Assembly (NCBI GenBank): GCA_963169455.1
Contig: CAUJDW010000125.1
Coordinates: 124,001 to 188,000, forward strand
Origin: Bacteroidota bacterium
GTDB taxonomy: Bacteria; Bacteroidota; Bacteroidia; Chitinophagales; Saprospiraceae
DNA: 64,000 nt
Reading direction: 5' to 3'
Every line of letters begins with the position of its first letter. The first letter of the stretch is position 1. The notes under the pieces were generated by a model. It did not search any database and was not told the DNA's origin. It was given only the letters and a program-made list of their open reading frames with translations. Made by a program: the position numbers and the translations under genes. This document shows, one piece after another, positions 23,980 through 33,764 of this stretch.

Positions 23980-26900
23980 ATGGCACGTTATTTACTATTG
24001 TTTCTCACACTCCTGATCACTGGAGCGGCTGCCATCGGGCAGACCTCGCTGCAGGGCAAGGTCACGGACCAGGAATCGGGCGAACCGATCATCTTTGGCA
24101 ACGTGGCCATCTACAGGAACGGAGTGCTGACGACCGGTACGGAGACTGACTTCGACGGCAACTACAGCCTCACTTCCATCGACCCGGGCACCTACGATGT
24201 GGAGGTTACCTACGTCGGTTACGCCAGACAACGGGTTACCGGCGTAAAAGTGCTGGCGGGTAAAGCCAACAAACTGGATATCAAGATCTCCGCCGAAGGT
24301 GTCGTGCTCGACGAAGTCGTCGTGACCGAATACAAAGTCCCGCTCATCGAGCAGGACAACACCACCCAGGGCCAGGTCATTACCAGCGACCAGATCAAAA
24401 ACCTGCCCACCCGGAATATCAACGCCCTGGCCGCCACTACCGCCGGCCTGGCTTCCGCCGATGAGGGTGAGGCCATCACGGTTCGGGGGTCGCGCTCCGA
24501 CGCCACCGATTATTATATCGATGGCATCCGCGTGCGGGGCAGCCTGATCCCGGAATCGGAGATCGACCAGCTCCAGGTTATCACCGGCGGTATCGAAGCC
24601 CAGTACGGCGACGTGACCGGCGGCATCATCTCCATCACCACCAAAGGCCCGTCCAGCCAGTTCTCGGGGGGAGTGGAAGTGGAAACTTCCAAATATCTCG
24701 ACCCCTATGAGCAGAGCCTTCTGGGCTTCAACCTCAGCGGCCCCCTCATCCAGAAGAAAAACGGCGACGGCTCCAAAACCTCGGTGCTCGGTTTCCGGAT
24801 ATCCGGCCGCCTTACCGACCAGTTGGACGACGACCCTCCGGCCGTGCCCATCTATCGCGTTAAGGAAAACGTGCTGGCCGAACTGGAAGCCAACCCCGTC
24901 ATCGAACTGGGCGGCAACCAACTTGTCGCGGCCGACTACCTCAGAAACGAGGATGTCGAAACGCTGGATTATCAACCCTTCGAGGAATTCCGCCGCTATG
25001 ACCTGACGGCCAAGCTGGACGCCCGCCTCAGCAGTGCAATCGACATTGCCCTGACCGGCGCCTACAGCAACCAGGATGATACTTTCACCCCTGGCGGCGG
25101 CGCAGGCACCGGCACCAACTGGCGACTGCTCAATAGCCACAACAACCCCACGCAGAATAACCTGACCTACCGCGGCAACTTCCGCTTCCGCCACCGCCTC
25201 GGCGGTTCGTCCGGCGGCGACGGCGACCGCGCCAGCAAGAGCGCACTGATCCAGAATGCCTCCTACACGCTGCAGTTCGGTTATGAAAAGACCAGCTCAT
25301 CCCTCTCCGACCCCCGCCACGGCGACAACCTGTTCAACTACGGCTATGTCGGCAACTTCAGCCAGGAATGGGAGCCGGTCTTCGAATTGCGCCTCGATAC
25401 GCTGGGTACGCCTTATTTCCAGCACCTTGACTACCGCCAGGTGCTGACGGGTTATACACCCGACGGGGCGGTCAACCCCATCCTGGCCAATTACAACAAC
25501 CCCCTGACCGCAGGAGGCGACACCGACCTGCCGCCCACCCTGGAAGGCTTCAACGCCTATAACGGCCAGACACTGGACGTGTTCTCCAACTCCTGGGGCT
25601 TCCACACCAACGTCGGCACGGTTTACAACCTCAACCAGAAGCGCGACAACGACCTGGGCTCTTTCCAGGGGCGCATCAACTTCGACCTGGTTCCCGGCAG
25701 CTCCGATAAGGGCCGCCACAATATCGAACTCGGCGTATGGTACGAGCAGCGCATCAACCGCGGCTACGACCTCAACCCCCGGGCGCTCTGGCTGCTGGCC
25801 CGCCAGCTGGCCAACAACCACATCCAGGGCATTCCCTTCGATGAGAACGGCCTGCCACTGACCGACGCCCTCGGCGTTTATGACACGGTTACGCTGTTCG
25901 GCATTCCGATTCCGCGCATCCTCTATGACGTGGAGATTACGGAAGGCGCCGACGACAAGTTCTACCGCGCTGTCCGCGAAATTACCGGCCAGGGCCTGAA
26001 GGAGTTCGTCAATGTCGATGGCCTGCGCCCCGAAGACCTCCGCCTGGACATGTTCTCGGCCCGTGAACTGAACGACTTCCGCAGCGTGGGCCTGAGCTAC
26101 TACGGCTACACCTACCTGGGTGAAAACTTCGACGGCACCTTCGAGGATTTCTTTACCGCTACGGATGAAAACGGCGTCCGCACCTTCCCGGTGGCTCCCA
26201 ACCGCCCCATCTATGGCGCGGCTTACATCCAGGACAAGTTCACCTTCAAGGACATCATCTTCCGCCTCGGCCTGCGCGTCGACCGCTATGATGCCAACAC
26301 CAAGGTGCTGAAGGACAACTACTCCCTCTACGATATCATGGGCGCTGCCGACTACCACGGCGAGTTCGGCGGCGAACGCCCGGGCAACATCGGCGATGAC
26401 TTCAAGGTTTACGCCACCGATGTTTCCGGCCAGAGCGTACTGGCTTACCGCAACGGCGACGACTGGTTCGAAGCCAACGGCAACCCGGTGAACAACGCGG
26501 CCCTCATCTTCCAGGGCGGGGTGGTCAACCCCGTTTACAGAGACGTCCGCGTGCGCGATGACTTCGACTTCATCAAAAAGCGCGACTTCGACCCGAACGT
26601 ATCGTTCGAAGACTATGAAGTGCAGGTGAACTTCATGCCGCGCCTGGCCTTCTCCTTCCCGATCTCCGACGAGGCCAACTTCTTCGCCCACTACGACATT
26701 CTGGTGCAGCGCCCGCCCTCCAATACGATCGCTACGCCGCTGGACTATTTCTACTTCGTAGAGCGCGCCGACGCCGTTCGGAACAACCCGAACCTCAAGC
26801 CGGAACGCACCATCGACTACGAGGTCGGTTTCCAGCAGAAGCTGTCCAATACCTCGGCCCTGAAGATCGCCGCTTACTACAAGGAAATGCGGGACATGAT

Positions 26901-27660
26901 CCAGATCCGGACCTTCTTCCCCGTGGCCATCGTCAGCCAGTACACGACCTATGACAACCAGGACTTCGGTACGGTGAAGGGCTTTTCCTTCCAGTACGAC
27001 CTGCGCCGCACGGGCAACATCTCCTTCAATGCGAACTATACCCTGCAGTTTGCAGACGGCACCGGTTCGGACGCCAACTCCCAGCGCGGCCTCGGCTCCC
27101 GCGGCGTGCTGCGGACGCTCTTCCCCCTCAACTTCGACGAACGCCACCGCATCGTGGCCAATATCGACTACCGCTACGGCTCGGGCAACCGCTACACCGG
27201 CCCCCGCCTTTTCGGCGCCGATATTTTCGCCAACGCCGGCATCAACTTCCAGACTATCGCGGTATCCGGCCGCCCCTACACCAAGACCCTGCAGGCCCTC
27301 CTGCTTGGCGGCACCGGTACGGTGGGCTCGCTCAACGGCGCCCGCAAGCCCTGGAACTTTACAATCAACCTCCGGGTGGACAAAAACTTCGATATCGGCA
27401 ACAGGCTCGGGCTCAACGTGTACTGCCGCGTGTCGAACCTGCTCGACCGCCGCAACGTGATCAACGTGTACTCTGCAACGGGTTCTCCGGAAGACGACGG
27501 CTACCTGCGCACCCCGCAGGGCCAGTCGCAGCTCCGCGCCATCGAAAGCTCGCAGCGCGAACTGCTGGCCTTCCTGGAATCCTACCAGTGGCGTATCCTG
27601 AACCCGAACTTCTACAGCCTGCCGCGCAGGATTTACGTCGGTGCAATTCTCGACTTTTAA
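23980..27660 (+). CDS. TonB-dependent receptor with carboxypeptidase-regulatory N-domain
   Basis: A 1226-residue outer-membrane receptor. Signal peptide (residues 1-~20, ending A-A-I-G-Q), then a CarboxypepD_reg-like beta-sandwich (about 24-105, GKVTDQESGEPIIFGNVAIY). Next come the VVVTEYKVP TonB-box-like stretch, the plug domain (~125-235: ITVRGSRSDATDYYIDGIRV) and a large barrel with aromatic-rich strands ending GAILDF. Such receptors bind and import, or help display, substrates using TonB energy. There is no SusD gene; instead a 1378-aa secreted protein and a PorV-type protein follow, 85 and 94 bp apart. Codons are overwhelmingly C/G-ending, suggesting high expression. The ligand is unknown. 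Confidence 0.9.
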   Translation: MARYLLLFLTLLITGAAAIGQTSLQGKVTDQESGEPIIFGNVAIYRNGVLTTGTETDFDGNYSLTSIDPGTYDVEVTYVGYARQRVTGVKVLAGKANKLDIKISAEGVVLDEVVVTEYKVPLIEQDNTTQGQVITSDQIKNLPTRNINALAATTAGLASADEGEAITVRGSRSDATDYYIDGIRVRGSLIPESEIDQLQVITGGIEAQYGDVTGGIISITTKGPSSQFSGGVEVETSKYLDPYEQSLLGFNLSGPLIQKKNGDGSKTSVLGFRISGRLTDQLDDDPPAVPIYRVKENVLAELEANPVIELGGNQLVAADYLRNEDVETLDYQPFEEFRRYDLTAKLDARLSSAIDIALTGAYSNQDDTFTPGGGAGTGTNWRLLNSHNNPTQNNLTYRGNFRFRHRLGGSSGGDGDRASKSALIQNASYTLQFGYEKTSSSLSDPRHGDNLFNYGYVGNFSQEWEPVFELRLDTLGTPYFQHLDYRQVLTGYTPDGAVNPILANYNNPLTAGGDTDLPPTLEGFNAYNGQTLDVFSNSWGFHTNVGTVYNLNQKRDNDLGSFQGRINFDLVPGSSDKGRHNIELGVWYEQRINRGYDLNPRALWLLARQLANNHIQGIPFDENGLPLTDALGVYDTVTLFGIPIPRILYDVEITEGADDKFYRAVREITGQGLKEFVNVDGLRPEDLRLDMFSARELNDFRSVGLSYYGYTYLGENFDGTFEDFFTATDENGVRTFPVAPNRPIYGAAYIQDKFTFKDIIFRLGLRVDRYDANTKVLKDNYSLYDIMGAADYHGEFGGERPGNIGDDFKVYATDVSGQSVLAYRNGDDWFEANGNPVNNAALIFQGGVVNPVYRDVRVRDDFDFIKKRDFDPNVSFEDYEVQVNFMPRLAFSFPISDEANFFAHYDILVQRPPSNTIATPLDYFYFVERADAVRNNPNLKPERTIDYEVGFQQKLSNTSALKIAAYYKEMRDMIQIRTFFPVAIVSQYTTYDNQDFGTVKGFSFQYDLRRTGNISFNANYTLQFADGTGSDANSQRGLGSRGVLRTLFPLNFDERHRIVANIDYRYGSGNRYTGPRLFGADIFANAGINFQTIAVSGRPYTKTLQALLLGGTGTVGSLNGARKPWNFTINLRVDKNFDIGNRLGLNVYCRVSNLLDRRNVINVYSATGSPEDDGYLRTPQGQSQLRAIESSQRELLAFLESYQWRILNPNFYSLPRRIYVGAILDF

Positions 27661-27744
27661 TTGAAGGCATAAGCGCCGGGCAGGGGAGCCTGCTCTCCGC
27701 CCGGCGCTGATTCCAATATTCTCATTTAAAAAACTTATAGTGCT

Positions 27745-30700
27745 ATGCGTAAAGTATTACTCAGCCTAGTAGGGGTAGCTTTCACCGCAACGGTGGCGAT
27801 GGCTCACATCAACCCCGAACAGCGGCAATCTCCAGGCGCTGACAATCCGGACAAAATCACCTATAGGGAGGCCTGCGACGCAAGTAAATCCTCGATCGAC
27901 CAGGCCGTCAACAACGTCCGCGCCCGCTTGTGGAGCGCCGGCGACGTTTGGTGGGATGGTTCCGACGGCCGCTACGTCGTGCCCAAAGTGCCGCCCGGCG
28001 AACCCGAAGTTTCCTCCATTTTCGCCGGCGCCGTATGGCTCGGCGGCGTGGACGCCGCCGGCAACCTGAAGGTGGCCGCCCAGACTTACGGCCGCCCCGG
28101 CCGCTTCGACTTCTGGCCCGGGCCCCTCACCCCGCTCGACGCCCCCAACCCGGGTGAAACGGAACAGGAGGTTTGTTCCCAGTGGGACCGCTTCTTCATC
28201 GTGACGGGCAGCGAGATCGACGAACACCTCCGCCTGTACCAGGAATCCGTCACAAAAGGCACGCCCTACGAAGAGGAGATGGTGCCCAAAGGCGTCCGCG
28301 GCTGGCCGGGCAAGAAAAACCCCTTCTTCTTCGACGTGAACAGCTTCGAACTGCCCAATACGGAACAGGGCCTGGCTGGCTTCCACGATGCGGATGAAGA
28401 CGGCGAATACAACCCGCTGAACGGCGATTATCCCATTATCGAGATCAGGGGCTGCGAAGTGCCGCAGTATCCGGATGAAATGATCTTCTGGATCTATAAC
28501 GACAACGGGAACATCCATACCCAGACCAATGCCGCTCCCATCAAGATGGAGATACAGGTGCAGGCCTTCGGCTATGCCACCAACGATGAGCTCAACGATA
28601 TGACCTTCCAGCGCTTTAAGCTTATCAACCGCGCCATCGAGCCCATCGACAGCACCTTCTTCGCTATGTGGGTCGACGCCGACCTTGGGTGCTACACCGA
28701 CGACTACGTCGGCTGCGACACCCTTCGCAGTCTCATGTATATTTATAATGAAGACATCCTTGACGGCACTACGGGCTGTACCTGCGACGGCGGGGTAAAC
28801 ACCTACTGTGATGAGGTGCCCATCCTGGGGGTGGACTATTTCCGCGGCCCGCTCGGCCCGAAGAAGTTCGGCCCCAATGGCGAACTGATCAACCCCGGCC
28901 GCAACGAACCGGCCGACACCATCGTCGAACTGGGCATGTCTTCCTTTACCTACTACAACAACGGTAGCGTCGGCGACTGGCCGGCGGGTATGGAAGACCC
29001 CGGCACCGGCCTGGAATACTACCGATACCTCACCGGCTCCTGGCGCGACGGCAGCCCCTTCACCTATGGCGACGACGCATACCAGGATGGGGAACCCATC
29101 AAATTCGCTTTCACCGAAGCTCCTGATGACGAAAACGGCTGGTCGATGTGCACCGCCGACCTGGCTTATGGCGACCGCCGCACCATCCAGGCTTCCGGGC
29201 CTTTCCGCCTCGACCCGGGCGCTGTGAACGAACTGATTATCGGCGTGGTCTGGGTGCCTGATGAGGCTTATCCCTGCCCCAGCATCCGCCGCCTGCAGTC
29301 GGCTGACGAACTGGCGCAGGCCCTGTTCGACAACTGCTTCGATATTACCGACGGCCCCGACGCCCCGGATATCGACATCATCGAACTGGACCGCGAGCTG
29401 ATCCTCGTGCTGACCAACGACACCATCGAGTCCAACTCCAACAACGCCTTCGAGGAATACCGAGAGGTCGGCCTCGAGATCCCGCCCACGGCAGAAGACA
29501 GCCTCTACGTATTCGAAGGCTATAAAATCTATCAGGTTTCCGGCCCGAACATCGGCCTGACCCGGGATAATATCAGCGACCCGACCAAGGCGCGCCTGAT
29601 CGCCCAGGTCGATATCCGCAACGGCGTCCAGAAGATTTTCAACTGGTCGACCATTGACAACCCTACCGGGAACGAATATTATGTGCCGGAACTCATGGTG
29701 GACGGCCGCAACGAGGGCATCCGCCATACCTTCCGTGTTACCGATGACGCTTTCGCACAGGGCGACCGCCGCCTGATCAACCACAAAAAGTACTACTTCG
29801 TAGCGGTGGCTTACGCCTACAACAACTACGAACCATACGATCCTGCCGCTAACGTCGGCCAGAGAGAACCCTACCTGGAAGGCCGCCGAAACATCGGCCC
29901 CAATGGTGACGGCCTGCCGTACACCGGCATCCCGCGCCCGATCGTCGACCGTTCCCTCAACGCCGCTTACGGCGATGGCGCCGTCATTACCCGTATCGAC
30001 GGCAAAGGCACCGGCCAGAACTTCCTCGATCTGAGCGACGAGTCCCGCGCTGCGCTCGAAGAAGCCTTCGCCAAAAACGAACAGTATATCGGCGACCTGA
30101 CCTACGCGCCGGGCCGCGGCCCCATCACCATCCGCATCTTCAACCCGCTGGACGTGGTGGACGGCAACTTCGAACTGAAATTCGTGGACGGCAACCAGGG
30201 TGACAACAGCCTGGCCACTGATGCCCGCTGGGAACTCCGCAACCTGGACGACCCCTCCTTCGCAGTAGCATCGGAGAAGACCATAGAGCTGCTCAACGAG
30301 CAGATCATCCGCCAGTTCGGTTTTACCGTTTCCATCGGGCAGGCGCCGGAACCGGGCGCCAGAGCCGATGCCTCCAACGGTTTCGTGGGTTATGAGGCCA
30401 CTTACCTCGACCCCACGGCCGACCCCTGGATGTCCTTCATCCCGAACAACACGGATTTGACTGTGGTCAACTTTGACGACTACATGTACAACTATTTGAC
30501 CACCGGCCCTGGCGAGCGCGATGAGGTGCTTGACCCCGACCGCGGACTCAGCCAATTCGGCCAGACGCCCTTTATGCCTTACTATCTCCTGGACTGGAGG
30601 ACGCGGGGTGAGTTCGACTTCCCCTTCGTCGGCCCTGTTTGGGTGAACAACAGCGCCAGCGGTATCGTGCGCAACCAGATGGACATCGATAACCTCAATA

Positions 30701-31881
30701 ATGTAGATATCGTGTTCACCTCCAACAAGAACCTGTGGAGCCGCTGCGTGATCGTGGAAACGGCCAACCGTTTCTACACGGACTTCGGCTTTGCCACGGA
30801 GGGCAACCTGAAGCAGTTCGACCTGCGCCATGCTCTGGCCGTCGGCAAGGATGCCGGACCCGATGGGCTTCCTGCCCCCGACAACACCATCGAACTGGAC
30901 AAGGATGGCAACCCCGTCCTGTCAGGCGGCCAACCGGTGCTGCAGCGCGGCATGGGCTGGTTCCCGGGTTATGCGATCGATGTGGAAACCGGCCAGCGCC
31001 TCAACGTATTCTTCGGTGAAAACTCGGTTTACGACGGCTCGCTGGTTCCGGAGGCCTTCGAAGAAGGCGCTACGGGACGTGACATGATGTTCAACCCGAC
31101 CAGCCAGGTGTTGCTGCCCATCGACTTGTCCACGGTGCCTTATCCCTACTACAGCGGCGGCCAGCACTGCGTATATGTAACCCGCACCCCCTACGACGGC
31201 TGTGAGCCTTTCCGCCTGAACCTCAAGCCGGGCCCGAGCCCGCTGGGCAAAGTCAGGGCGATGAAGGACATCACCTGGGGCGGTATGTTGCTGCTCAGTG
31301 AAGACGTCCAGTTGAAGACCTATGCTGAGGGCCTCATCCCGACGGACCTCGTCGTGAAGCTGCGCGTTACCAACCCCTATCAGGTCGAAGTGGACGATGC
31401 TGCTTTCGCCGGCGACCAGCGCACCGGTTCCGGGGAGAACAACTACCACCCCCTGTACCGCTTCAGCATCCAGGGCAAGCAGGCGGCTGAACTGACTTCC
31501 GAACAGGTGGAGAATGCACTCGACGCCATCAACGTCGTGCCCAACCCCTACTATGGTTTCTCGGACTATGAGACCTCCCAGTTCACGACTACGGTGAAGA
31601 TCACCAACCTGCCGGCCAAGTGTACGGTGACGATCTACTCGCTGGATGGCAAGTTCATCCGCCAGTATGTGCGCGACGAAGTCGGGCTGGCGCCGGAAGG
31701 GACCAACCGCGCCGTCGAACGCTCCCAGATCAACCCGGCTCTGGAATGGGACCTGCGCAACAACAAGCAGATTCCCGTATCCAGTGGGGTGTACCTCATC
31801 CACATCGCGGCTGACGGCCTGGGTGAACGGACGATCAAATGGTTCGGCGTCAACCGGGAATTCGACCCCTCCGGTTTGTAA
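27745..31881 (+). CDS. 1378-aa secreted surface protein with T9SS-like C-terminal domain
   Basis: Signal peptide MRKVLLSLVGVAFTATVAMA, then about 1250 residues with no recognised enzyme motif. They are rich in Asp/Asn/Gly/Pro with repeated D-x-D-x-D-G loops (for example DADEDGEYNPLNGDYP and DKDGNPVLSGGQ) that could bind Ca2+, and many Tyr/Trp. The last ~110 residues (NVVPNPYYGFSDYE, VTIYSLDGKFIRQY, WDLRNNKQIPVSSGVYLIHI) resemble a type A T9SS sorting domain: N-P strand, L-D-G-K turn, final S-G-V-Y strand, followed by a conserved-looking extension. It is placed between a TonB receptor and a PorV-like protein in one operon. Inference: it is exported by T9SS via the neighbouring PorV-like protein and sits on the receptor. 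Function unknown. Confidence 0.8.
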   Translation: MRKVLLSLVGVAFTATVAMAHINPEQRQSPGADNPDKITYREACDASKSSIDQAVNNVRARLWSAGDVWWDGSDGRYVVPKVPPGEPEVSSIFAGAVWLGGVDAAGNLKVAAQTYGRPGRFDFWPGPLTPLDAPNPGETEQEVCSQWDRFFIVTGSEIDEHLRLYQESVTKGTPYEEEMVPKGVRGWPGKKNPFFFDVNSFELPNTEQGLAGFHDADEDGEYNPLNGDYPIIEIRGCEVPQYPDEMIFWIYNDNGNIHTQTNAAPIKMEIQVQAFGYATNDELNDMTFQRFKLINRAIEPIDSTFFAMWVDADLGCYTDDYVGCDTLRSLMYIYNEDILDGTTGCTCDGGVNTYCDEVPILGVDYFRGPLGPKKFGPNGELINPGRNEPADTIVELGMSSFTYYNNGSVGDWPAGMEDPGTGLEYYRYLTGSWRDGSPFTYGDDAYQDGEPIKFAFTEAPDDENGWSMCTADLAYGDRRTIQASGPFRLDPGAVNELIIGVVWVPDEAYPCPSIRRLQSADELAQALFDNCFDITDGPDAPDIDIIELDRELILVLTNDTIESNSNNAFEEYREVGLEIPPTAEDSLYVFEGYKIYQVSGPNIGLTRDNISDPTKARLIAQVDIRNGVQKIFNWSTIDNPTGNEYYVPELMVDGRNEGIRHTFRVTDDAFAQGDRRLINHKKYYFVAVAYAYNNYEPYDPAANVGQREPYLEGRRNIGPNGDGLPYTGIPRPIVDRSLNAAYGDGAVITRIDGKGTGQNFLDLSDESRAALEEAFAKNEQYIGDLTYAPGRGPITIRIFNPLDVVDGNFELKFVDGNQGDNSLATDARWELRNLDDPSFAVASEKTIELLNEQIIRQFGFTVSIGQAPEPGARADASNGFVGYEATYLDPTADPWMSFIPNNTDLTVVNFDDYMYNYLTTGPGERDEVLDPDRGLSQFGQTPFMPYYLLDWRTRGEFDFPFVGPVWVNNSASGIVRNQMDIDNLNNVDIVFTSNKNLWSRCVIVETANRFYTDFGFATEGNLKQFDLRHALAVGKDAGPDGLPAPDNTIELDKDGNPVLSGGQPVLQRGMGWFPGYAIDVETGQRLNVFFGENSVYDGSLVPEAFEEGATGRDMMFNPTSQVLLPIDLSTVPYPYYSGGQHCVYVTRTPYDGCEPFRLNLKPGPSPLGKVRAMKDITWGGMLLLSEDVQLKTYAEGLIPTDLVVKLRVTNPYQVEVDDAAFAGDQRTGSGENNYHPLYRFSIQGKQAAELTSEQVENALDAINVVPNPYYGFSDYETSQFTTTVKITNLPAKCTVTIYSLDGKFIRQYVRDEVGLAPEGTNRAVERSQINPALEWDLRNNKQIPVSSGVYLIHIAADGLGERTIKWFGVNREFDPSGL

Positions 31882-31974
31882 TCGGGGCTGCATTGGACCG
31901 CAGACTTTGAAAAATTGCGAAGCATGGCTTTCGGGGCCTTCCGCCCCGAAAGCCCGCTTCTAAAAAAAGACTAT

Positions 31975-33027
31975 ATGAACAAGCTTCTTTACCTAATCCT
32001 TTCCATCGCCTTTATGTGGGCTGCAGCGCAGCCTGCCATGGCCGGCAACCCCGACCGGCAGGGTGAAGCGGGGGCAGGGCAGCTCCTGCTGAATGCCTTC
32101 CCCAGAAGCGCCGGCCTGCACTCCATGAATACCTCGCTTACTTCCGGCGCGGAAGCCATGCGCATCAACATCGCCGGCTTGTCCCGGATCAATAAAACGG
32201 AAGTGGTGCTTGGGCACGCTCTTTATCTGCAAGGCACGGATATCAGCCTCAACGCCCTGGGCCTCGCCCAAAGAGTGGGTGACAAAGGCGCTTTTGGCAT
32301 CAGCCTGACTTCCATCAACTTCGGCGATATCGCCGTAACCACGGAAGACCAGCCGGAAGGCACGGGCACCAATTTCTCGCCCAGCTTTTTCAACCTGGCT
32401 GTGGGGTATTCGCACACCTTTGAGAATAAGGTTTCGGTTGGCGTCCTCTTCCGGGGGATATCCGAATCTATTCAGGACATCAACTCCTTCGGCTTCGGCA
32501 TCGACGCAGGCGTCCAATACGTCACCGGCCCGCAGGACAACTTCAAGTTCGGTATTTCGCTGCGCAATATCGGTTCCCGTATGGAATACGGCGGGCAGGG
32601 CCTTTCCACTTCCGGCCCGTCTCCCAACAATGGCGGTTACAACCTGACCTACAGCCAGCGCGCCGCCGACTTTGAACTGCCGTCAACGCTTGACATCGGC
32701 CTTTCCTATGATTTCCTGGTAGGCAATATCCATCGCCTGACGGTTCTGGGGAACTTCACCTCTAACTCCTTTTCCCGCGACCAGGTCGGGGGCGGGCTGG
32801 AGTATTCCCTGAAGGATATGTTCATGATTCGCGGCGGTTACAGGTATGAACTGGATCCGGGAGAAGATTTCGAAGCGCCGATCTACACCGGCCTGAGCGC
32901 CGGCGCCACCCTGGCCGTGCCGCTGAGCAAGGAGAACAAGAACGTACAGTTCGCCATCGATTACGCCTACCGCGCTACGCGCGTTTGGGACGGCACCCAC
33001 AACATCGGCATCCGTTTCAATATTTAA
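31975..33027 (+). CDS. PorV/PorQ-family outer-membrane protein
   Basis: A 350-residue beta-barrel of the PorV/PorQ (UPF0164-like) family, with signal peptide MNKLLYLILSIAFMWAAAQPAMA. Landmarks are GAGQLLLNAFPRSAG near the N-terminus, EAMRINIAGLSRI, GDKGAFGISLTSINFGD, and paired strands ending in W-D-G-T-H-N-I-G-I-R-F-N-I. In characterised systems PorV collects cargo from the SprA translocon and passes it to the surface attachment machinery. The start at 31975 (MNKLLY) is preferred over an upstream ATG at 31915 because the signal peptide begins there. It is the third gene of the cassette, suggesting a dedicated rather than general PorV. It is followed by a strong hairpin at 33103-33148. Confidence 0.88.
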   Translation: MNKLLYLILSIAFMWAAAQPAMAGNPDRQGEAGAGQLLLNAFPRSAGLHSMNTSLTSGAEAMRINIAGLSRINKTEVVLGHALYLQGTDISLNALGLAQRVGDKGAFGISLTSINFGDIAVTTEDQPEGTGTNFSPSFFNLAVGYSHTFENKVSVGVLFRGISESIQDINSFGFGIDAGVQYVTGPQDNFKFGISLRNIGSRMEYGGQGLSTSGPSPNNGGYNLTYSQRAADFELPSTLDIGLSYDFLVGNIHRLTVLGNFTSNSFSRDQVGGGLEYSLKDMFMIRGGYRYELDPGEDFEAPIYTGLSAGATLAVPLSKENKNVQFAIDYAYRATRVWDGTHNIGIRFNI

Positions 33028-33084
33028 CAGCCCTTTCGCAGGGGCCTTCCCCGCTTTGGGCTTGAATTATTCGCCGATATTTTT

Positions 33085-33092
33085 TATTTTTG
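33085..33092 (+). promoter_or_regulatory. Candidate -7 promoter element before greA
   Basis: tatttttg matches TAnnTTTG. Transcription from it would begin near 33099, at the foot of the 22-bp hairpin that follows. Confidence 0.45.
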
Positions 33093-33102
33093 CATAGCAT
33101 TT

Positions 33103-33148
33103 AAGGCAAGAACGTTTCTGCGAACCTTCGCAGAAACGTTCTTGCCTT
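33103..33148. terminator. 22-bp perfect hairpin in the greA leader
   Basis: Left arm 33103-33124 and right arm 33127-33148 are perfectly complementary (begins aaggcaagaacgtttc), loop 2-4 nt, followed by ttttata. It can terminate the cassette ending at 33027. Because a promoter motif lies directly upstream, it could also attenuate greA transcription. Confidence 0.85.
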
Positions 33149-33275
33149 TTATATTGCTACATGGATGGGGTTTTCCCCGCTCTTCCTCTCTACAAGTTTG
33201 TGAACTGCAGGCGCTGGAGTGTTCCGCCGGCGGGAGGAAGGTTTAAGCTTTATGGTAAACGAAAAATTTTTGATT

Positions 33276-33752
33276 ATGTCTGGATACAACTATCTGACGC
33301 GGGAAGGTTATAACCGGTTGAAAAATGAACTTGAAGAACTGAAGACCAAAGGCCGGGCTGATGTGGCCAGGGCTATTGCCGAAGCCCGCGAGAAAGGCGA
33401 CCTGTCGGAAAACGCCGAGTACGACGCTGCCAAGGATGCTCAGGGCATGCTGGAACTGAAGATCAACGACCTGGAGAAAACCCTGGCCAACGCCCGAATA
33501 CTGGATGAAAGCCAGCTGGATGGCTCCAAAGTAACCGTTCTCTCCAACGTGACCATTAAAAATGTCAAAACAGGCAAAAAGCTGACCTATAAACTCGTTT
33601 CCGAGTCCGAAGCCGACCTGAAAGCCAAAAGGATTTCCGTGAAATCGCCCATGGGGCAGGGCCTGCTTGGCAAAGCCGTCGGTGAGATTGCCGTTGTGGA
33701 AACGCCCAACGGGAATATCGAATTTGAAGTGGTGAATATCTCACTGGCTTAA
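33276..33752 (+). CDS. greA: Transcription elongation factor GreA
   Basis: A 158-residue GreA, the usual length. It enters the RNA polymerase secondary channel and stimulates cleavage of backtracked RNA. The N-terminal coiled coil (residues ~1-75) carries the acidic tip with D-L-S-E-N-A-E-Y-D-A-A, the hallmark Asp/Glu pair that positions Mg2+. The C-terminal FKBP-like domain ends with SPMGQGLLGKAVGEIAVVETP. The start at 33276 (MSGYNYLT) matches family length; an upstream ATG at 33219 would add 19 unrelated residues. The HIT gene follows after 12 bp, so the two are an operon. A perfect hairpin 128 bp upstream of the start may attenuate expression. Confidence 0.97.
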   Translation: MSGYNYLTREGYNRLKNELEELKTKGRADVARAIAEAREKGDLSENAEYDAAKDAQGMLELKINDLEKTLANARILDESQLDGSKVTVLSNVTIKNVKTGKKLTYKLVSESEADLKAKRISVKSPMGQGLLGKAVGEIAVVETPNGNIEFEVVNISLA

Positions 33753-33764
33753 ACGCTTTTTCGC

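Noticed and set aside
25297-27147. Antisense open frame of 616 codons inside the TonB receptor gene
   Set aside because: Shadow of a strongly biased coding frame; no start context or protein-like motifs.
27766-30831. Antisense open frame of 1021 codons across the 1378-aa surface protein gene
   Set aside because: It results from the C/G-ending codon bias of the sense gene; the product lacks domain-like composition and the sense protein has signal peptide and T9SS tail.
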